In this document: positions 8,135 through 16,379 of the stretch, piece by piece
Position numbering within the stretch: position 1 is the first letter of the stretch
How the letters are laid out: each line of letters starts with the position of its first letter
DNA from: Pedobacter segetis
GTDB lineage: Bacteria > Bacteroidota > Bacteroidia > Sphingobacteriales > Sphingobacteriaceae
DNA length: 64,000 nt
Direction: 5' to 3'
Assembly: GCF_016623585.1 (NCBI RefSeq)
Contig: NZ_JAEHFY010000008.1
Coordinates: 1-64,000, forward strand
Translations under genes and position numbers: made by a program
The notes under the pieces: model-generated
The model's input: only the letters and a program-made list of their open reading frames with translations
Told to the model about the DNA's origin: nothing
Databases searched by the model: none

Positions 8135-9121
8135 TTAGTTAAAAAGGCATTGGTTTAATCCTTTTGCTAAAATATCCCTTCTCAATTTTTTTCCTATAAA
8201 AACCAGTTTGGTTTCTCTTGTTTCATTATCCTGCCATTCATCCCCATCAATAAAAACCGGTGCGGCTTTTACTGATTGTACGATTAATCTCTTGGTTAAA
8301 CCTTCAATATTTAATATCCCTTTTATCCTATAAAAAGAGCCTCCTTGTATAAATAGCATTACCGTTAAATAATGCCTCAATTTTATCAGATCAAAGCTTT
8401 CTTTAATAATAAAGCTTTGTGAAGCGATTTCGTTGTGGTGATTTTCTAGCTTTGCAGCAAGGATATTTGGTTTTTTTGATGAGCCGATGCCCAAGCGAAA
8501 AGGATTTTTTACTTTTTCATAAGCTTTTAAATTTAGCAGTTCTTTTGTATCGATTTTGGCAAAATCTGTAAAAGCGGTTGCCGCAAATGGGTTAACCTGT
8601 TGTATAATCTTTTTAACATTATGGATAAAACCCTTGTCAAACTCTGCACATTTATTAAACACCATATAATCTGCAAAAGCAATTTGTTTATTGGCTTCCT
8701 CATCAACACCCAAAACATCCAAAACGTTCTTTACATCTACCAAACAAACCGTCCCGTCTAATTTAAAGGCAGTTTGTACGTTAAAATCTTTCATAAAAGT
8801 TGCTGCAACGGCACTTGGATCTGCAATACCCGTGGTTTCTATAATTAAATGGTCGTAATGGTATTTTCCGGTAACCAGCTTGTTTAAAACCTCAAACAAA
8901 TCTCCGTTTAACGAGCAACATATACAACCATTAGAAAGTTCGAATATATTCTCATCGGTTTTTATAACCAGCTCACTATCAATATTTATTTCTCCAAACT
9001 CATTTTCAATTATCGCAAATTTGATATTGGGGTTTTCTTTGATGATATGGTTTAGCAGGGTGGTTTTACCCGCACCCAAAAAACCAGTTAAAATAGTTAC
9101 GGGAACTTGTTTAATTGCCAT
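8135..9121 (-). CDS. CobW/COG0523-family GTPase, putative metallochaperone
   Basis: From the chosen start the protein is 328 residues. It has a P-loop GFLGAGKT (13-20), the family metal motif CICC (Cys66, Cys68, Cys69), the Walker-B region ETTGIADPS and the base motif NKCAE (variant NKxD). A C-terminal CobW_C domain follows, ending VFIGKKLRRDIL. COG0523 proteins deliver zinc or cobalt to client enzymes; the metal and client are unknown here. The ORF could start five codons upstream (9136), but MAIKQVPVTILTG is the usual family start and a TATATTTG box (9125-9132 on the minus strand) overlaps the longer version. That leaves only three bases before this ATG, so the mRNA may be leaderless. Confidence 0.82.
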   Translation of the reverse strand: MAIKQVPVTILTGFLGAGKTTLLNHIIKENPNIKFAIIENEFGEINIDSELVIKTDENIFELSNGCICCSLNGDLFEVLNKLVTGKYHYDHLIIETTGIADPSAVAATFMKDFNVQTAFKLDGTVCLVDVKNVLDVLGVDEEANKQIAFADYMVFNKCAEFDKGFIHNVKKIIQQVNPFAATAFTDFAKIDTKELLNLKAYEKVKNPFRLGIGSSKKPNILAAKLENHHNEIASQSFIIKESFDLIKLRHYLTVMLFIQGGSFYRIKGILNIEGLTKRLIVQSVKAAPVFIDGDEWQDNETRETKLVFIGKKLRRDILAKGLNQCLFN

Positions 9122-9124
9122 TTG

Positions 9125-9132
9125 CAAATATA
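9125..9132 (-). promoter_or_regulatory. -7 box of the CobW gene
   Basis: The minus strand reads TATATTTG, a match to TAnnTTTG, three bases before the chosen ATG. No clear -33 TTTG is visible. Confidence 0.5.
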
Positions 9133-9197
9133 GCATAGCGCATTAGAATACAGATCAATTAATTTTAGTATCGTATAGCCCTCAACTAAAAATTATT

Positions 9198-9205
9198 TAC
9201 ATTTG
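9198..9205 (+). promoter_or_regulatory. -7 box of the DUF1015 gene
   Basis: TACATTTG matches TAnnTTTG and lies 20 bases before the ATG at 9226. The -33 element is not convincing. Confidence 0.5.
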
Positions 9206-9225
9206 GAGTTACCTATATAGCAAAT

Positions 9226-10458
9226 ATGCCCAATATTAAACCTTTTAAAGCAATTTTACCTCCTCAAAACAAAGCGGCAGATGTTGTGATAGGGCTAGAG
9301 AACTTAACAATTTCATCTGCAAAGGTAATAGGTGCCTTAAACCCCTCTAGTTTTGTGCATTTATTGGTCCCAAAGATTGAGAACTATTATTTGCGAGGCT
9401 CTAAACAAGAGATAGCATTTAAGAAAATAGCAGAAAACTTTGATGATTTTATCCAAAACGGAACATTAGTGAGAGACCGTACAGAATCTATTTATATTTA
9501 TGCTAAAACTTATAAAGGCAAGACTAAAACAGGGATCTGGGCAGTCTCTAACATAGAGGATTACCTTTCTAACAATATCAAAAGGCATGAATTAACACGC
9601 ATAGAACGTGAAAAAGGTTTAGTAGAATATTTGCAGCAAACTGGTTTAGATGCAAATCCGGTTTTGATTACCTATGCTAAAAATGATGATTTAGACCAAA
9701 TTATAGAAAAGGAAAAATTAAAACCTGCTGATCTAGATTTTTTTATAACTGATGAACAGCATCAAATCTGGAAGGTCTGTGATAGCGATATTGTTCTTGA
9801 GATCCAATCAATTTTTGCACAAATGCCAGCAACTTATATTGCTGATGGGCATCATAGGGCCGCAGCGGCCTGCAGCTTTGGCCAGCAGCGTAGGGTATTA
9901 AACCCTAAACATCAAGGCACAGAGGAATATAATTATTTTTCATCAGTTTACATTAGCGCTGATCAGTTAGAGATCCTCCCATTTCATCGTTTCCTGAAAC
10001 TAAACCATCTATTTGACCATATAGAAATACTTGAATTTCTTAAGGCAAATTTCGAGATCAAAGAGATAGATAAACGGGATATCATCCCCAAAAAAGAACA
10101 TTTAGTTGGGTTTTACTATCAGCAAAAAGCTTATCAGGTAAATCTAAATAGTTTTTTAAACAAAAATATTTTGCATGATTTGGATGTTAGCCTTTTACAA
10201 GAATTGATCTTGAAGCCACTATTTAACGTGGAAGACCCACGTGAAGACGAAAAGCTTTATTTTTTGGGAGGCAAAATAGATATAGAGCTTCATTTGCAAA
10301 TGATCGATAGCGGAAAATTTGATCTGGCTTTCTTCCTTTATCCAACTTCTGTAAATGATCTGATACAAATTGCTAATTTAGGGGGTACAATGCCACCAAA
10401 ATCAACTTGGTTTGAACCTAAATTTTTAGCAGGTTTGGTAACGCATGAGATTGATTAA
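9226..10458 (+). CDS. DUF1015 family protein
   Basis: A 410-residue cytoplasmic protein of the DUF1015 family, recognised by the N-terminal IKPFKAILPP start and the central ADGHHRAAAA motif (about residue 205-214), which is the most conserved element of the family. In other Bacteroidota this gene often sits beside serA/serC of serine synthesis; that context is absent here. No enzymatic activity has been firmly assigned to the family. The gene converges on a 47-residue ORF with which it shares the last four bases (TTAA). Confidence 0.85.
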   Translation: MPNIKPFKAILPPQNKAADVVIGLENLTISSAKVIGALNPSSFVHLLVPKIENYYLRGSKQEIAFKKIAENFDDFIQNGTLVRDRTESIYIYAKTYKGKTKTGIWAVSNIEDYLSNNIKRHELTRIEREKGLVEYLQQTGLDANPVLITYAKNDDLDQIIEKEKLKPADLDFFITDEQHQIWKVCDSDIVLEIQSIFAQMPATYIADGHHRAAAACSFGQQRRVLNPKHQGTEEYNYFSSVYISADQLEILPFHRFLKLNHLFDHIEILEFLKANFEIKEIDKRDIIPKKEHLVGFYYQQKAYQVNLNSFLNKNILHDLDVSLLQELILKPLFNVEDPREDEKLYFLGGKIDIELHLQMIDSGKFDLAFFLYPTSVNDLIQIANLGGTMPPKSTWFEPKFLAGLVTHEID

Positions 10459-10598
10459 TCCAAAGACTTTAATAAAACCCAATACCTATAAGCAATTAAA
10501 GCTTGTTCAATTTTGGTAAGTTTTAAAGGGTCTTTTTTAGAAAGTTTTGGTAAAACTTTCTTATTTAGGTTGTTAAGGGCTTTAAAAACAAACTTCAT
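10455..10598 (-). CDS. Small basic protein, 47 residues
   Basis: An ORF of 47 codons reads MKFVFKALNNLNKKVLPK at the start, has a central KLSKKDPLKLTK, and ends IAYRYWVLLKSLD. Its ATG lies five bases after the stop of the beta-CASP gene on the same strand, so the two are probably co-transcribed. The composition (about a quarter Lys, amphipathic helices, a Tyr-Arg-Tyr-Trp cluster) looks like a real protein. I believe similar short proteins occur in relatives, but that is memory, not a search. It shares four bases with the end of the convergent DUF1015 gene. Function unknown. Confidence 0.7.
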   Translation of the reverse strand: MKFVFKALNNLNKKVLPKLSKKDPLKLTKIEQALIAYRYWVLLKSLD

Positions 10599-10603
10599 AA
10601 CAG

Positions 10604-12010
10604 CTATAGTTCAAAAATCATTCCTTTTTTAGGGATAATAACCTCCAAATTTTTCTCCTCTAAGCTTTGTTTTAAAGCATCCATGCTATCGGGATCGCCG
10701 TGTACCAAAAACACTTTTTTTAGATAATTATTTGGAATAGCGGTAACATAATCAAGTAAATCTTGATGATCGCCATGGCCACTTAATAGATCGGTTTTTT
10801 TGATGGTTGCAAAAACAGAAAGCTCTCTCCCATTGATATTTACGATGGAATCTCCACGCAATAATCTATGCCCTAAGGTTCCCTTTGCACAATAACCGAT
10901 AAAAAAAATGGTTGCATAAAAATTTTGGATGTTGTAAAACAAATGATCTTGTATTCTCCCGCCTTCTAACATCCCTGCAGAGGAAATAATGATGCAAGGC
11001 TCAAAATGATCAGAAATTTCTTTGCTTTCTTTTAATTCTTTAACATAGCTGAGGTTTTCAAACTCAAACCCATCGCCTTTATCTTTATAAAAAGAACGGG
11101 ATTCTTGGCTCACAAATCTGTGGTGCTTTCTATAGGTCTGTGTGGCCATGGTTGCCATTGGGCTATCAACAAAAACAGGGATGGGGGGCAACTCTCTATC
11201 GGTAAAAATTTTGTTTAAAGAAAACACCAAAGATTGCGTACGCCCAACAGAAAACGCAGGAATAATCAATCTGCCTTTTTGGGCAATACAAGCTTCTTTA
11301 ATAGTTTTGATTAAAACATCCCTTAACTTTTCTTTATCAGAATGTAAACGCCCACCATAAGTAGATTCACATACTAAAAACTGCGTTTCTGGCAAATATT
11401 CTGGATCGTTTAAAACAGGATAGTCCTTTCTGCCAATATCGCCTGTAAAGGCAATGGTTTTAGTTTTTCCGTTTTCTGTAATGGTAAAATGGGCCGCTGC
11501 CGCACCCAATAAATGCCCAGTTGGTATCAGCTTAAGCGTAATGTTTTTATTGATCTCAAAAGCTTTATTAAAAGGGATGGTTATAAACCTTTCTGCGGTA
11601 TCATTTACGTGTTTTTGTAAATAAAGAGGTTGCACATTATTGAAAGCCCTGTTTTTATTGCGATGGAATTTTCTGTGACGCTTAGATTTGTCCTGCTTTC
11701 TCATAAAAATATTCACAGAATCTGAAAGTAATAGTTGGGTTAGATCTGCAGTGGGGTAGGTGCATAAAATCTGTCCCTCAAAACCGTTTTTTACCAAGGT
11801 TGGTAAATTGCCGCTATGGTCTATATGGGCATGGGTTAAAACCACAACATCGATATCTGAAGGATTAAACGGGAAATTTTCGTTTTGGCCCAATTCTACG
11901 CCGCCCTCATAATCAAGGCCGCAATCAATCAAGATCTTATAGCTATCTATTTCTAAAAGGTGCATACTTCCCGTAACTTGTTCGGCAGCACCCCATACGG
12001 TTAGTTTCAT
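10604..12010 (-). CDS. Metallo-beta-lactamase/beta-CASP RNase-like hydrolase
   Basis: A 468-residue protein. The metallo-beta-lactamase motif 2 is LTHAHIDHSG (about 58-67), with later metal ligands in PTGHLLGAA and the AFTGDIGRKD segment. The beta-CASP insertion shows IPAFSVGRTQSL and DSPMA, and the C-terminal HGDHQDL and VHGDPDSM segments supply the remaining histidines. This is the RNA-processing exonuclease family related to CPSF73 and YciR-type nucleases. The substrate is probably RNA, but no cleavage specificity can be inferred. It is upstream of the 47-residue gene and downstream (35 bp) of a glycosyltransferase on the same strand. Confidence 0.85.
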   Translation of the reverse strand: MKLTVWGAAEQVTGSMHLLEIDSYKILIDCGLDYEGGVELGQNENFPFNPSDIDVVVLTHAHIDHSGNLPTLVKNGFEGQILCTYPTADLTQLLLSDSVNIFMRKQDKSKRHRKFHRNKNRAFNNVQPLYLQKHVNDTAERFITIPFNKAFEINKNITLKLIPTGHLLGAAAAHFTITENGKTKTIAFTGDIGRKDYPVLNDPEYLPETQFLVCESTYGGRLHSDKEKLRDVLIKTIKEACIAQKGRLIIPAFSVGRTQSLVFSLNKIFTDRELPPIPVFVDSPMATMATQTYRKHHRFVSQESRSFYKDKGDGFEFENLSYVKELKESKEISDHFEPCIIISSAGMLEGGRIQDHLFYNIQNFYATIFFIGYCAKGTLGHRLLRGDSIVNINGRELSVFATIKKTDLLSGHGDHQDLLDYVTAIPNNYLKKVFLVHGDPDSMDALKQSLEEKNLEVIIPKKGMIFEL

Positions 12011-12045
12011 TTTGGTATTTTAAAAAAGCATTACAATTTTAGAAA

Positions 12046-13161
12046 TCAAATGTTTTTGTAAAGCCGCATCAGGTCTTCGGCAATTTTTTCTTCCCTAAAG
12101 TTTAAAGCATATTCTTTGCCCTCTAAGATCATTTTTTCTTGTAGTATTTCATCGTTCCAAACCTTTAAAATGGCTTTGGCTAATTCGGTTTCGTTATCTG
12201 GGGAAACATAAATCGAATGGTTTCCGCCAGCTTCTTCTAAACAAGAACCTGTAGAGGCAATTACGGGTATTCCGCAATTTAGAGCTTCTAAAATAGGTAT
12301 CCCAAAACCTTCAAAGCGTGAAGTATAAATAAATATCTTGGCTAATTGATAAATGCTAGGTAAATCATTAAAAGGTACATCACACAATATCTTAACCCTA
12401 TTTTGCAATTGATTTTTTTCAATAAAATTGTTGATCGTTGTAAAATACCCTGTTTTTTTCCCAATTAAAACCAACTGAAAACTCTTTGGCAATTGCTTCA
12501 ATGATTTTAATATCAAGAGTTGATTTTTACGTTCTTCTAAAGTGCCAACGCATAACAAAAAATCAGTAGGCAAATTGTATTTTACGGTAATTGTTTTTTT
12601 AGCTTCCGCTGATATTGGCTCATAAAAAGCAGGATCACAACCTTGGTAAATTACCTTTATTTTTTGCTCATCCGTACCAAAAAAATGGATGATGTCTCTT
12701 TTTGTTTGCTCGCTTATGGCGATAATCTTATCGGCATTTTTACAAGCAGACCGAAATTTAAGACCATAGATTTTTCTATCCAGATATTTAAAGTAGTGAG
12801 GAAAGCGCAAAAAAATAAGATCATGTATGGTAACAACAGATTTGATATTTGCTTGCTTTAAACCTTTAGGCAATTCATGGCTTAAACCATGGTATAGTTC
12901 AATTTTATCTTTAATCAAATCTTTTACAACGCCTTTGCTACGCCAATAAGATCTTAGAAAACTGATTGGCGCAGTTCTGATGCGCACATTTTTTAAACCG
13001 AATAAAACACTTGTCCGTAGGTTGTTAGCGGCTTTTGGTGCGTAAAGAAAATATTTGTTTTGAGGTTGATGATCAGACAAAGTTTTGATCACAAAACGAG
13101 CATAATTACCCAAACCAGTAAAATTTTGGAAAGCCCTTTTAGCCTCAAATCCGATTTTCAT
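12046..13161 (-). CDS. Glycosyltransferase family 1 (GT4-type)
   Basis: A 371-residue GT-B enzyme. The N-terminal Rossmann half begins MKIGFEAKRAFQNFTGLGNY (acceptor side, with the glycine loop). The C-terminal nucleotide-sugar half has VGTLEERKNQLLIL and the donor-binding E-x7-E motif in SRFEGFGIPILEALNCGIP (about 287-305). It would transfer a sugar from a nucleotide donor to a lipid or polysaccharide. The acceptor is unknown and no polysaccharide cluster surrounds it. It sits between dapD and the beta-CASP gene, all on the minus strand. Confidence 0.85.
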   Translation of the reverse strand: MKIGFEAKRAFQNFTGLGNYARFVIKTLSDHQPQNKYFLYAPKAANNLRTSVLFGLKNVRIRTAPISFLRSYWRSKGVVKDLIKDKIELYHGLSHELPKGLKQANIKSVVTIHDLIFLRFPHYFKYLDRKIYGLKFRSACKNADKIIAISEQTKRDIIHFFGTDEQKIKVIYQGCDPAFYEPISAEAKKTITVKYNLPTDFLLCVGTLEERKNQLLILKSLKQLPKSFQLVLIGKKTGYFTTINNFIEKNQLQNRVKILCDVPFNDLPSIYQLAKIFIYTSRFEGFGIPILEALNCGIPVIASTGSCLEEAGGNHSIYVSPDNETELAKAILKVWNDEILQEKMILEGKEYALNFREEKIAEDLMRLYKNI

Positions 13162-13175
13162 GTATTTTATGGAGA

Positions 13176-13227
13176 AAGGTAAAAGGTTTAAGATCTAAGG
13201 CGTTCAAAACCTTAAACCTTTTACCTT
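13176..13227. repeat. 17-bp perfect inverted repeat of the CCTT simple-repeat family
   Basis: AAGGTAAAAGGTTTAAG (13176-13192) pairs perfectly with CTTAAACCTTTTACCTT (13211-13227) over an 18-base loop, between dapD and the glycosyltransferase. It could terminate dapD transcription on the minus strand. The words (ACCTTTTACCTT) are those of the longer simple repeat at 15741-15846. Confidence 0.6.
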
Positions 13228-13243
13228 ACACCAAATATCTTAT

Positions 13244-14062
13244 TTAAACTGCCACATTATGCTCTCTTAAAGCATCGTTAAGTGAGGTTTTTTTATCTGT
13301 TGATTCCTTTCTTTTCCCGATGATCAGGGCGCAAGGCACTTGGTACTCGCCGGCAGGGAATTTTTTGGTATAAGAACCAGGGATAACAACAGAGCGTTCT
13401 GGCACTACCATTTTATGTTCTATCGGTTCTGGGCCGGTAACATCAATAATTTTTGTGGAAGCTGTTAATACTACGTTTGCGCCTAAAACCACTTCTTTCT
13501 CTAGCCTAACGCCCTCTACAACAATGGCCCTAGAGCCTAAAAAACAGCCATCTTCTATAATAACAGGTGCAGCTTGCACAGGCTCTAAAACGCCGCCAAT
13601 ACCAACGCCACCGCTCAAATGTACATCTTTGCCAATTTGCGCACAAGAACCAACGGTAGCCCAAGTATCAACCATGGTTCCGCTATCTACATAAGCACCA
13701 ATGTTTACATAAGAAGGCATCATAATTACCCCTTTTGCCAAATATGCGCCATAGCGGGCTAACCCATGCGGTACAACCCTAACGCCCGTTTTTTTGAAAT
13801 CGGTTTTCAATTTCATTTTATCATAAAAAACAAAAGGGCCAACCTTAATCTCTTCCATCTCTCTGATAGGGAAGTACATGATTACGGCTTTCTTGATCCA
13901 ATCGTTTACATGCCAAATGGTGCCTACCTTTTCTGCAACCCTAAGTTCGCCAATGTCTAATCTATAAATTATGCGTTCTATGGTATCAATATATTCTTTA
14001 AAATTGAGCAGGTTTCTATCGTCCCATGCTTCTTCAACGGCTTTTTTTAATTCGGCTATCAT
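13244..14062 (-). CDS. dapD: Tetrahydrodipicolinate N-succinyltransferase (DapD)
   Basis: A 272-residue protein that matches DapD, which succinylates 2,3,4,5-tetrahydrodipicolinate from succinyl-CoA in the lysine/diaminopimelate pathway. Helical N-terminus (1-100) is followed by a left-handed beta-helix of hexapeptide repeats (about 105-230), seen in VNIGAYVDSGTMVDTWATVG and GGVGIGGVLEPVQAAP, and ends with ALIIGKRKESTDKKTSLNDALR. Length and motifs are full. It is divergent from the S4-domain gene, whose start is only 74 bases away. Diaminopimelate is needed for peptidoglycan, so the gene should be essential. Confidence 0.95.
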   Translation of the reverse strand: MIAELKKAVEEAWDDRNLLNFKEYIDTIERIIYRLDIGELRVAEKVGTIWHVNDWIKKAVIMYFPIREMEEIKVGPFVFYDKMKLKTDFKKTGVRVVPHGLARYGAYLAKGVIMMPSYVNIGAYVDSGTMVDTWATVGSCAQIGKDVHLSGGVGIGGVLEPVQAAPVIIEDGCFLGSRAIVVEGVRLEKEVVLGANVVLTASTKIIDVTGPEPIEHKMVVPERSVVIPGSYTKKFPAGEYQVPCALIIGKRKESTDKKTSLNDALREHNVAV

Positions 14063-14122
14063 GCTAATTTTTTGTTTTGGTGCAAATTAAAGGTTTTTTT
14101 GCCAATGAAGGGAATTTTGCTT

Positions 14123-14130
14123 TATTTTTG
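14123..14130 (+). promoter_or_regulatory. -7 box of the S4-domain gene
   Basis: TATTTTTG matches TAnnTTTG and ends six bases before the ATG at 14137, which suggests a leaderless or nearly leaderless mRNA. Confidence 0.55.
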
Positions 14131-14136
14131 GATGCA

Positions 14137-14535
14137 ATGGCAGAAAAATTAAGGATCGATAAATATTTATGGTCGATAAGATTATTTAAAACACGTTCTT
14201 TAGCTACCGATGCTTGTAAAGCAGGAAGGGTTAAAAAAGAAGGCACCAATATAAAGCCGAGCCATGAAGTAAAAGTTGGTGAGGTTTACCAGGTTTCTAA
14301 GGCCATAGAAAAGAAAACCATCAAAGTTTTAGAATTGTTGCCAAGCCGTGTAGATGCAAAAAAAGCGGTTTTGGCTTACGCCGATTTAACGCCGCCAGAA
14401 GAAACCGCAAAATATAAATCGATGTTCCACTCACCGGTATTAAAAAGAGATAGGGGCACCGGAAGGCCAACTAAAAAAGACCGCCGTGATATTGACGAGT
14501 TAAGTGATGGTTTTTTTGGGGATGATGAAGATTAA
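14137..14535 (+). CDS. S4-domain RNA-binding protein, Hsp15-like
   Basis: From the start MAEKLRIDKY the protein is 132 residues. An S4 RNA-binding domain (about 5-60) carries LRIDKYLWSIRLFKTRSLAT and the AGRVKKEG loop, followed by a basic tail rich in Lys/Arg (VLKRDRGTGRPTKKDRR). This is the layout of Hsp15 (HslR)-type proteins that bind stalled 50S subunits carrying peptidyl-tRNA. The longer ORF begins 20 codons earlier, but that would place the start upstream of the -7 box TATTTTTG at 14123-14130, so the ATG at 14137 is chosen. Confidence 0.82.
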   Translation: MAEKLRIDKYLWSIRLFKTRSLATDACKAGRVKKEGTNIKPSHEVKVGEVYQVSKAIEKKTIKVLELLPSRVDAKKAVLAYADLTPPEETAKYKSMFHSPVLKRDRGTGRPTKKDRRDIDELSDGFFGDDED

Positions 14536-14559
14536 AAAATGTGATATAATAAACCTGTG

Positions 14560-14665
14560 TTTTGGGCGCAACCGTGATGAAAAATTGGGGTGGGGCTATA
14601 CAATCAATCTTTTTGTTAGAAACAAAAAGCCTGCCCTAAAAACAGGCGGTGATTTCTGCTGCTAT
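14560..14665. repeat. Dispersed foldable intergenic repeat, copy 2 (inverted)
   Basis: Read on the minus strand this region contains GGGATAGCAGCAGAAATC, then the hairpin GCCTGTTTTTAGGGCAGGCTT, then TTTTTG/CAAAAAG pairing and GATTGATTGTATAGCC. The hairpin differs from that of copy 1 by one base. It lies between two convergent genes. The right arm is more diverged than in the other copies, so the exact ends are uncertain. Confidence 0.55.
14609..14629. terminator. Bidirectional terminator-like hairpin
   Basis: CTTTTTGTT / AACAAAAAG is a perfect 9-bp stem with a 3-base loop, sitting between the convergent S4 and Gfo/Idh genes. It is part of the repeat copy described separately. Confidence 0.5.
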
Positions 14666-14668
14666 CCC

Positions 14669-15640
14669 TTACGTAGTAAAGCTTTCCATAATTTTTAAAC
14701 TTAATAACGCATCTTTTAAAGAACAAGGATTTTCTTCTTTGCCCAAAAAATGCTTTACTGTTTTCTTAATCATATTTTGTTGTATATGATATGGGTTTTC
14801 AAAACTAAAAACTTCCGTTTGCCCGTTTTTTACCAAAGCCATTTCATTACCAAAGAAAGAGAATATTATTTTCCCCTGGCTCCCAATAATCTCACATTGT
14901 TCAATCTCATTATCAGGATGAGCGTTAAAATTCCAAATCCCATTAAAAACAATATCTTTTTTAAAAAGCATTTGCCCAATGGTTACATCATCAGCAGCGG
15001 TTTTTCTGGTCTGGTTTACAGAAAACCCAAAACTCTTTTCTGGGGCACCAAATATTTGTACCAAAATATCTAGTTGGTGCGGAGCCAGGTCATAAAACAA
15101 ACCACCGCCAGAAATCTCTGGGTTCAGTCGCCAATTTTCATCTGTTTTGGCGATCATCTCAGAATTGGGTTTTTGCAAAAGTTTTAAATCTATCAGCCTA
15201 ACATCGCCAATTATTTGATGATCAATAAGTTCTTTTAGTTTTATAAATAGGGGTAAAGCTCTTCTATAATGAGCCACGGTAACTTTTTTGCCAGTTTGTT
15301 TTTCTACCTCGATCATTCTGTTTAATTCTGCAACATTTAACGCTACTGGTTTTTCTATGTAAACATTTTTACCGGCCTTCATCGCTTGTATGGCAAATTC
15401 TTTATGAAAGGATGGGGGTGTTGCTATATAAATCGAATTGATTTTATCATCATTCATCAGATCATCAGCGGAAGCGTAAAATTTTTCTATTTGATGCCTC
15501 TTGGCGTAATCAGCAGCTTTTTCTGCATTGCGGCGCATTACCGCTTCAATTTTAGAATTGGCAACCTTGTTAAAAGCCGGGCCGCTTTTTACCTCGGTTA
15601 CATCGCCGCAACCCAATATTCCCCAAGTTATATTTTCCAT
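14669..15640 (-). CDS. Gfo/Idh/MocA-family oxidoreductase
   Basis: A 323-residue NAD(P)-dependent dehydrogenase. The N-terminal Rossmann domain starts with WGILGCGDVTEVKSGPAF (dinucleotide loop), continues with the family motif EKPVA near residue 97, and the second alpha/beta domain holds HQLD near residue 190. Substrate unknown, likely a cyclitol or sugar derivative. It is a single gene with no pathway neighbour. The region upstream (15641-15844) is filled with simple repeats, so the promoter may lie beyond or within them. Confidence 0.8.
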   Translation of the reverse strand: MENITWGILGCGDVTEVKSGPAFNKVANSKIEAVMRRNAEKAADYAKRHQIEKFYASADDLMNDDKINSIYIATPPSFHKEFAIQAMKAGKNVYIEKPVALNVAELNRMIEVEKQTGKKVTVAHYRRALPLFIKLKELIDHQIIGDVRLIDLKLLQKPNSEMIAKTDENWRLNPEISGGGLFYDLAPHQLDILVQIFGAPEKSFGFSVNQTRKTAADDVTIGQMLFKKDIVFNGIWNFNAHPDNEIEQCEIIGSQGKIIFSFFGNEMALVKNGQTEVFSFENPYHIQQNMIKKTVKHFLGKEENPCSLKDALLSLKIMESFTT

Positions 15641-15656
15641 GTTTTGTTTTTTAGTA

Positions 15657-15729
15657 TCAAGATTTGAGTATCTAGTATCAAGATGATGAAGCGAGAATTA
15701 AGAATCAAGATTCAAGTATCGAGATTCAA
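15657..15729. repeat. Degenerate simple repeat of ATCAAGAT-type units
   Basis: Units such as ATCAAGAT, AATCAAGATTCAAG and GTATCGAGATTCAAG recur at varying spacing. A related piece (ATCTTGATACTTGGCTCTTAA) lies at 28022-28042 in the opposite orientation. Confidence 0.6.
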
Positions 15730-15740
15730 GAAGAAAATAG

Positions 15741-15846
15741 ATTAACCTAAAACTTTGAACTTTCAACCTAAAACCTTATACCTTCAACCTTCAACCTAAA
15801 ACCTTCAACCTTATACCTAAAACCTTCAACCTAAAACCTTATACCT
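15741..15846. repeat. Tandem simple repeat of ACCTAAAACCTTCAACCTT type
   Basis: About nine loosely conserved units of AACCTAAAACCTTCAACC and ACCTTATACC words follow each other directly, with C and A confined to the plus strand and T only in short runs. It ends at the stop codon of the guanine deaminase gene. No ORF crosses it. It could form triplex-like or slipped structures; that is inference. Confidence 0.75.
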
Positions 15847-16318
15847 AATAATCCACTTTATTCACGCATTTCTCCCATAGATTAAATGCTTCAATGGCTT
15901 CGCTTGCGAGAATTTGTTCAGATTTCAATTTCCTGTCTTGAGGTTTTAAATCTAACTCATCGTAGATAAAAGCATCATCAAAACCAACTTTTGCGGCATC
16001 TCTTTTTGTGTTTGCATAATACATTTTATCTAGCCTGGCCCAATAAATTGCACCTAAACACATTGGGCAGGGTTCGCAGCTGGTATAAATAATGCAGCCT
16101 TCTAAATTAAAAGTGTTCAGTTTTTTACAGGCCAACCTAATTGCCGCAACTTCTGCATGGGCGGTTGGATCGTTTGTAGTGGTAACCGTATTAGCGCTTT
16201 TGGCAATAATTTCTCCGTTTTTTGTAATCACCGCCCCAAATGGCCCGCCTAGGCTTTTTTCTACATTTTCATGTGATAGCGCTATGGCCAACCTCATAAA
16301 CTCTTGATGTTTTTCCAT
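15845..16318 (-). CDS. guaD: Guanine deaminase
   Basis: A 157-residue cytidine-deaminase-fold enzyme. The zinc and catalytic motif HAEVAAI (about 53) and the PCPMCLGAIYW motif (about 82-92) are intact, and the region DAAKVGFDDAFIYDEL matches the C-terminal signature of Bacillus-type guanine deaminase, including its typical length near 156. It would convert guanine to xanthine in purine salvage. A tRNA-adenosine deaminase (TadA) is the alternative but lacks this FDDAFIY tail. Single gene, upstream of simple repeats. Start is ATG at 16318. Confidence 0.88.
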   Translation of the reverse strand: MEKHQEFMRLAIALSHENVEKSLGGPFGAVITKNGEIIAKSANTVTTTNDPTAHAEVAAIRLACKKLNTFNLEGCIIYTSCEPCPMCLGAIYWARLDKMYYANTKRDAAKVGFDDAFIYDELDLKPQDRKLKSEQILASEAIEAFNLWEKCVNKVDY

Positions 16319-16329
16319 AATTAAAATTC

Positions 16330-16361
16330 AAAAAAAAAGCCTAGCTCTTGCTAGACTTTTA
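16330..16361 (-). terminator. Terminator of the OmpH-like gene
   Basis: A stem AAAAG.CTAGC / GCTAG.CTTTT with one mismatch is followed on the minus strand by a T-tract, between the OmpH-like stop and guaD. Confidence 0.7.
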
Positions 16362-16379
16362 AAATTATCAGCTACAAAA

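Noticed and set aside
14504-14698. Plus-strand ORF of 64 codons overlapping the S4 gene end
   Set aside because: It overlaps the S4 stop and runs into the inverted repeat copy; no start signal or protein-like pattern.
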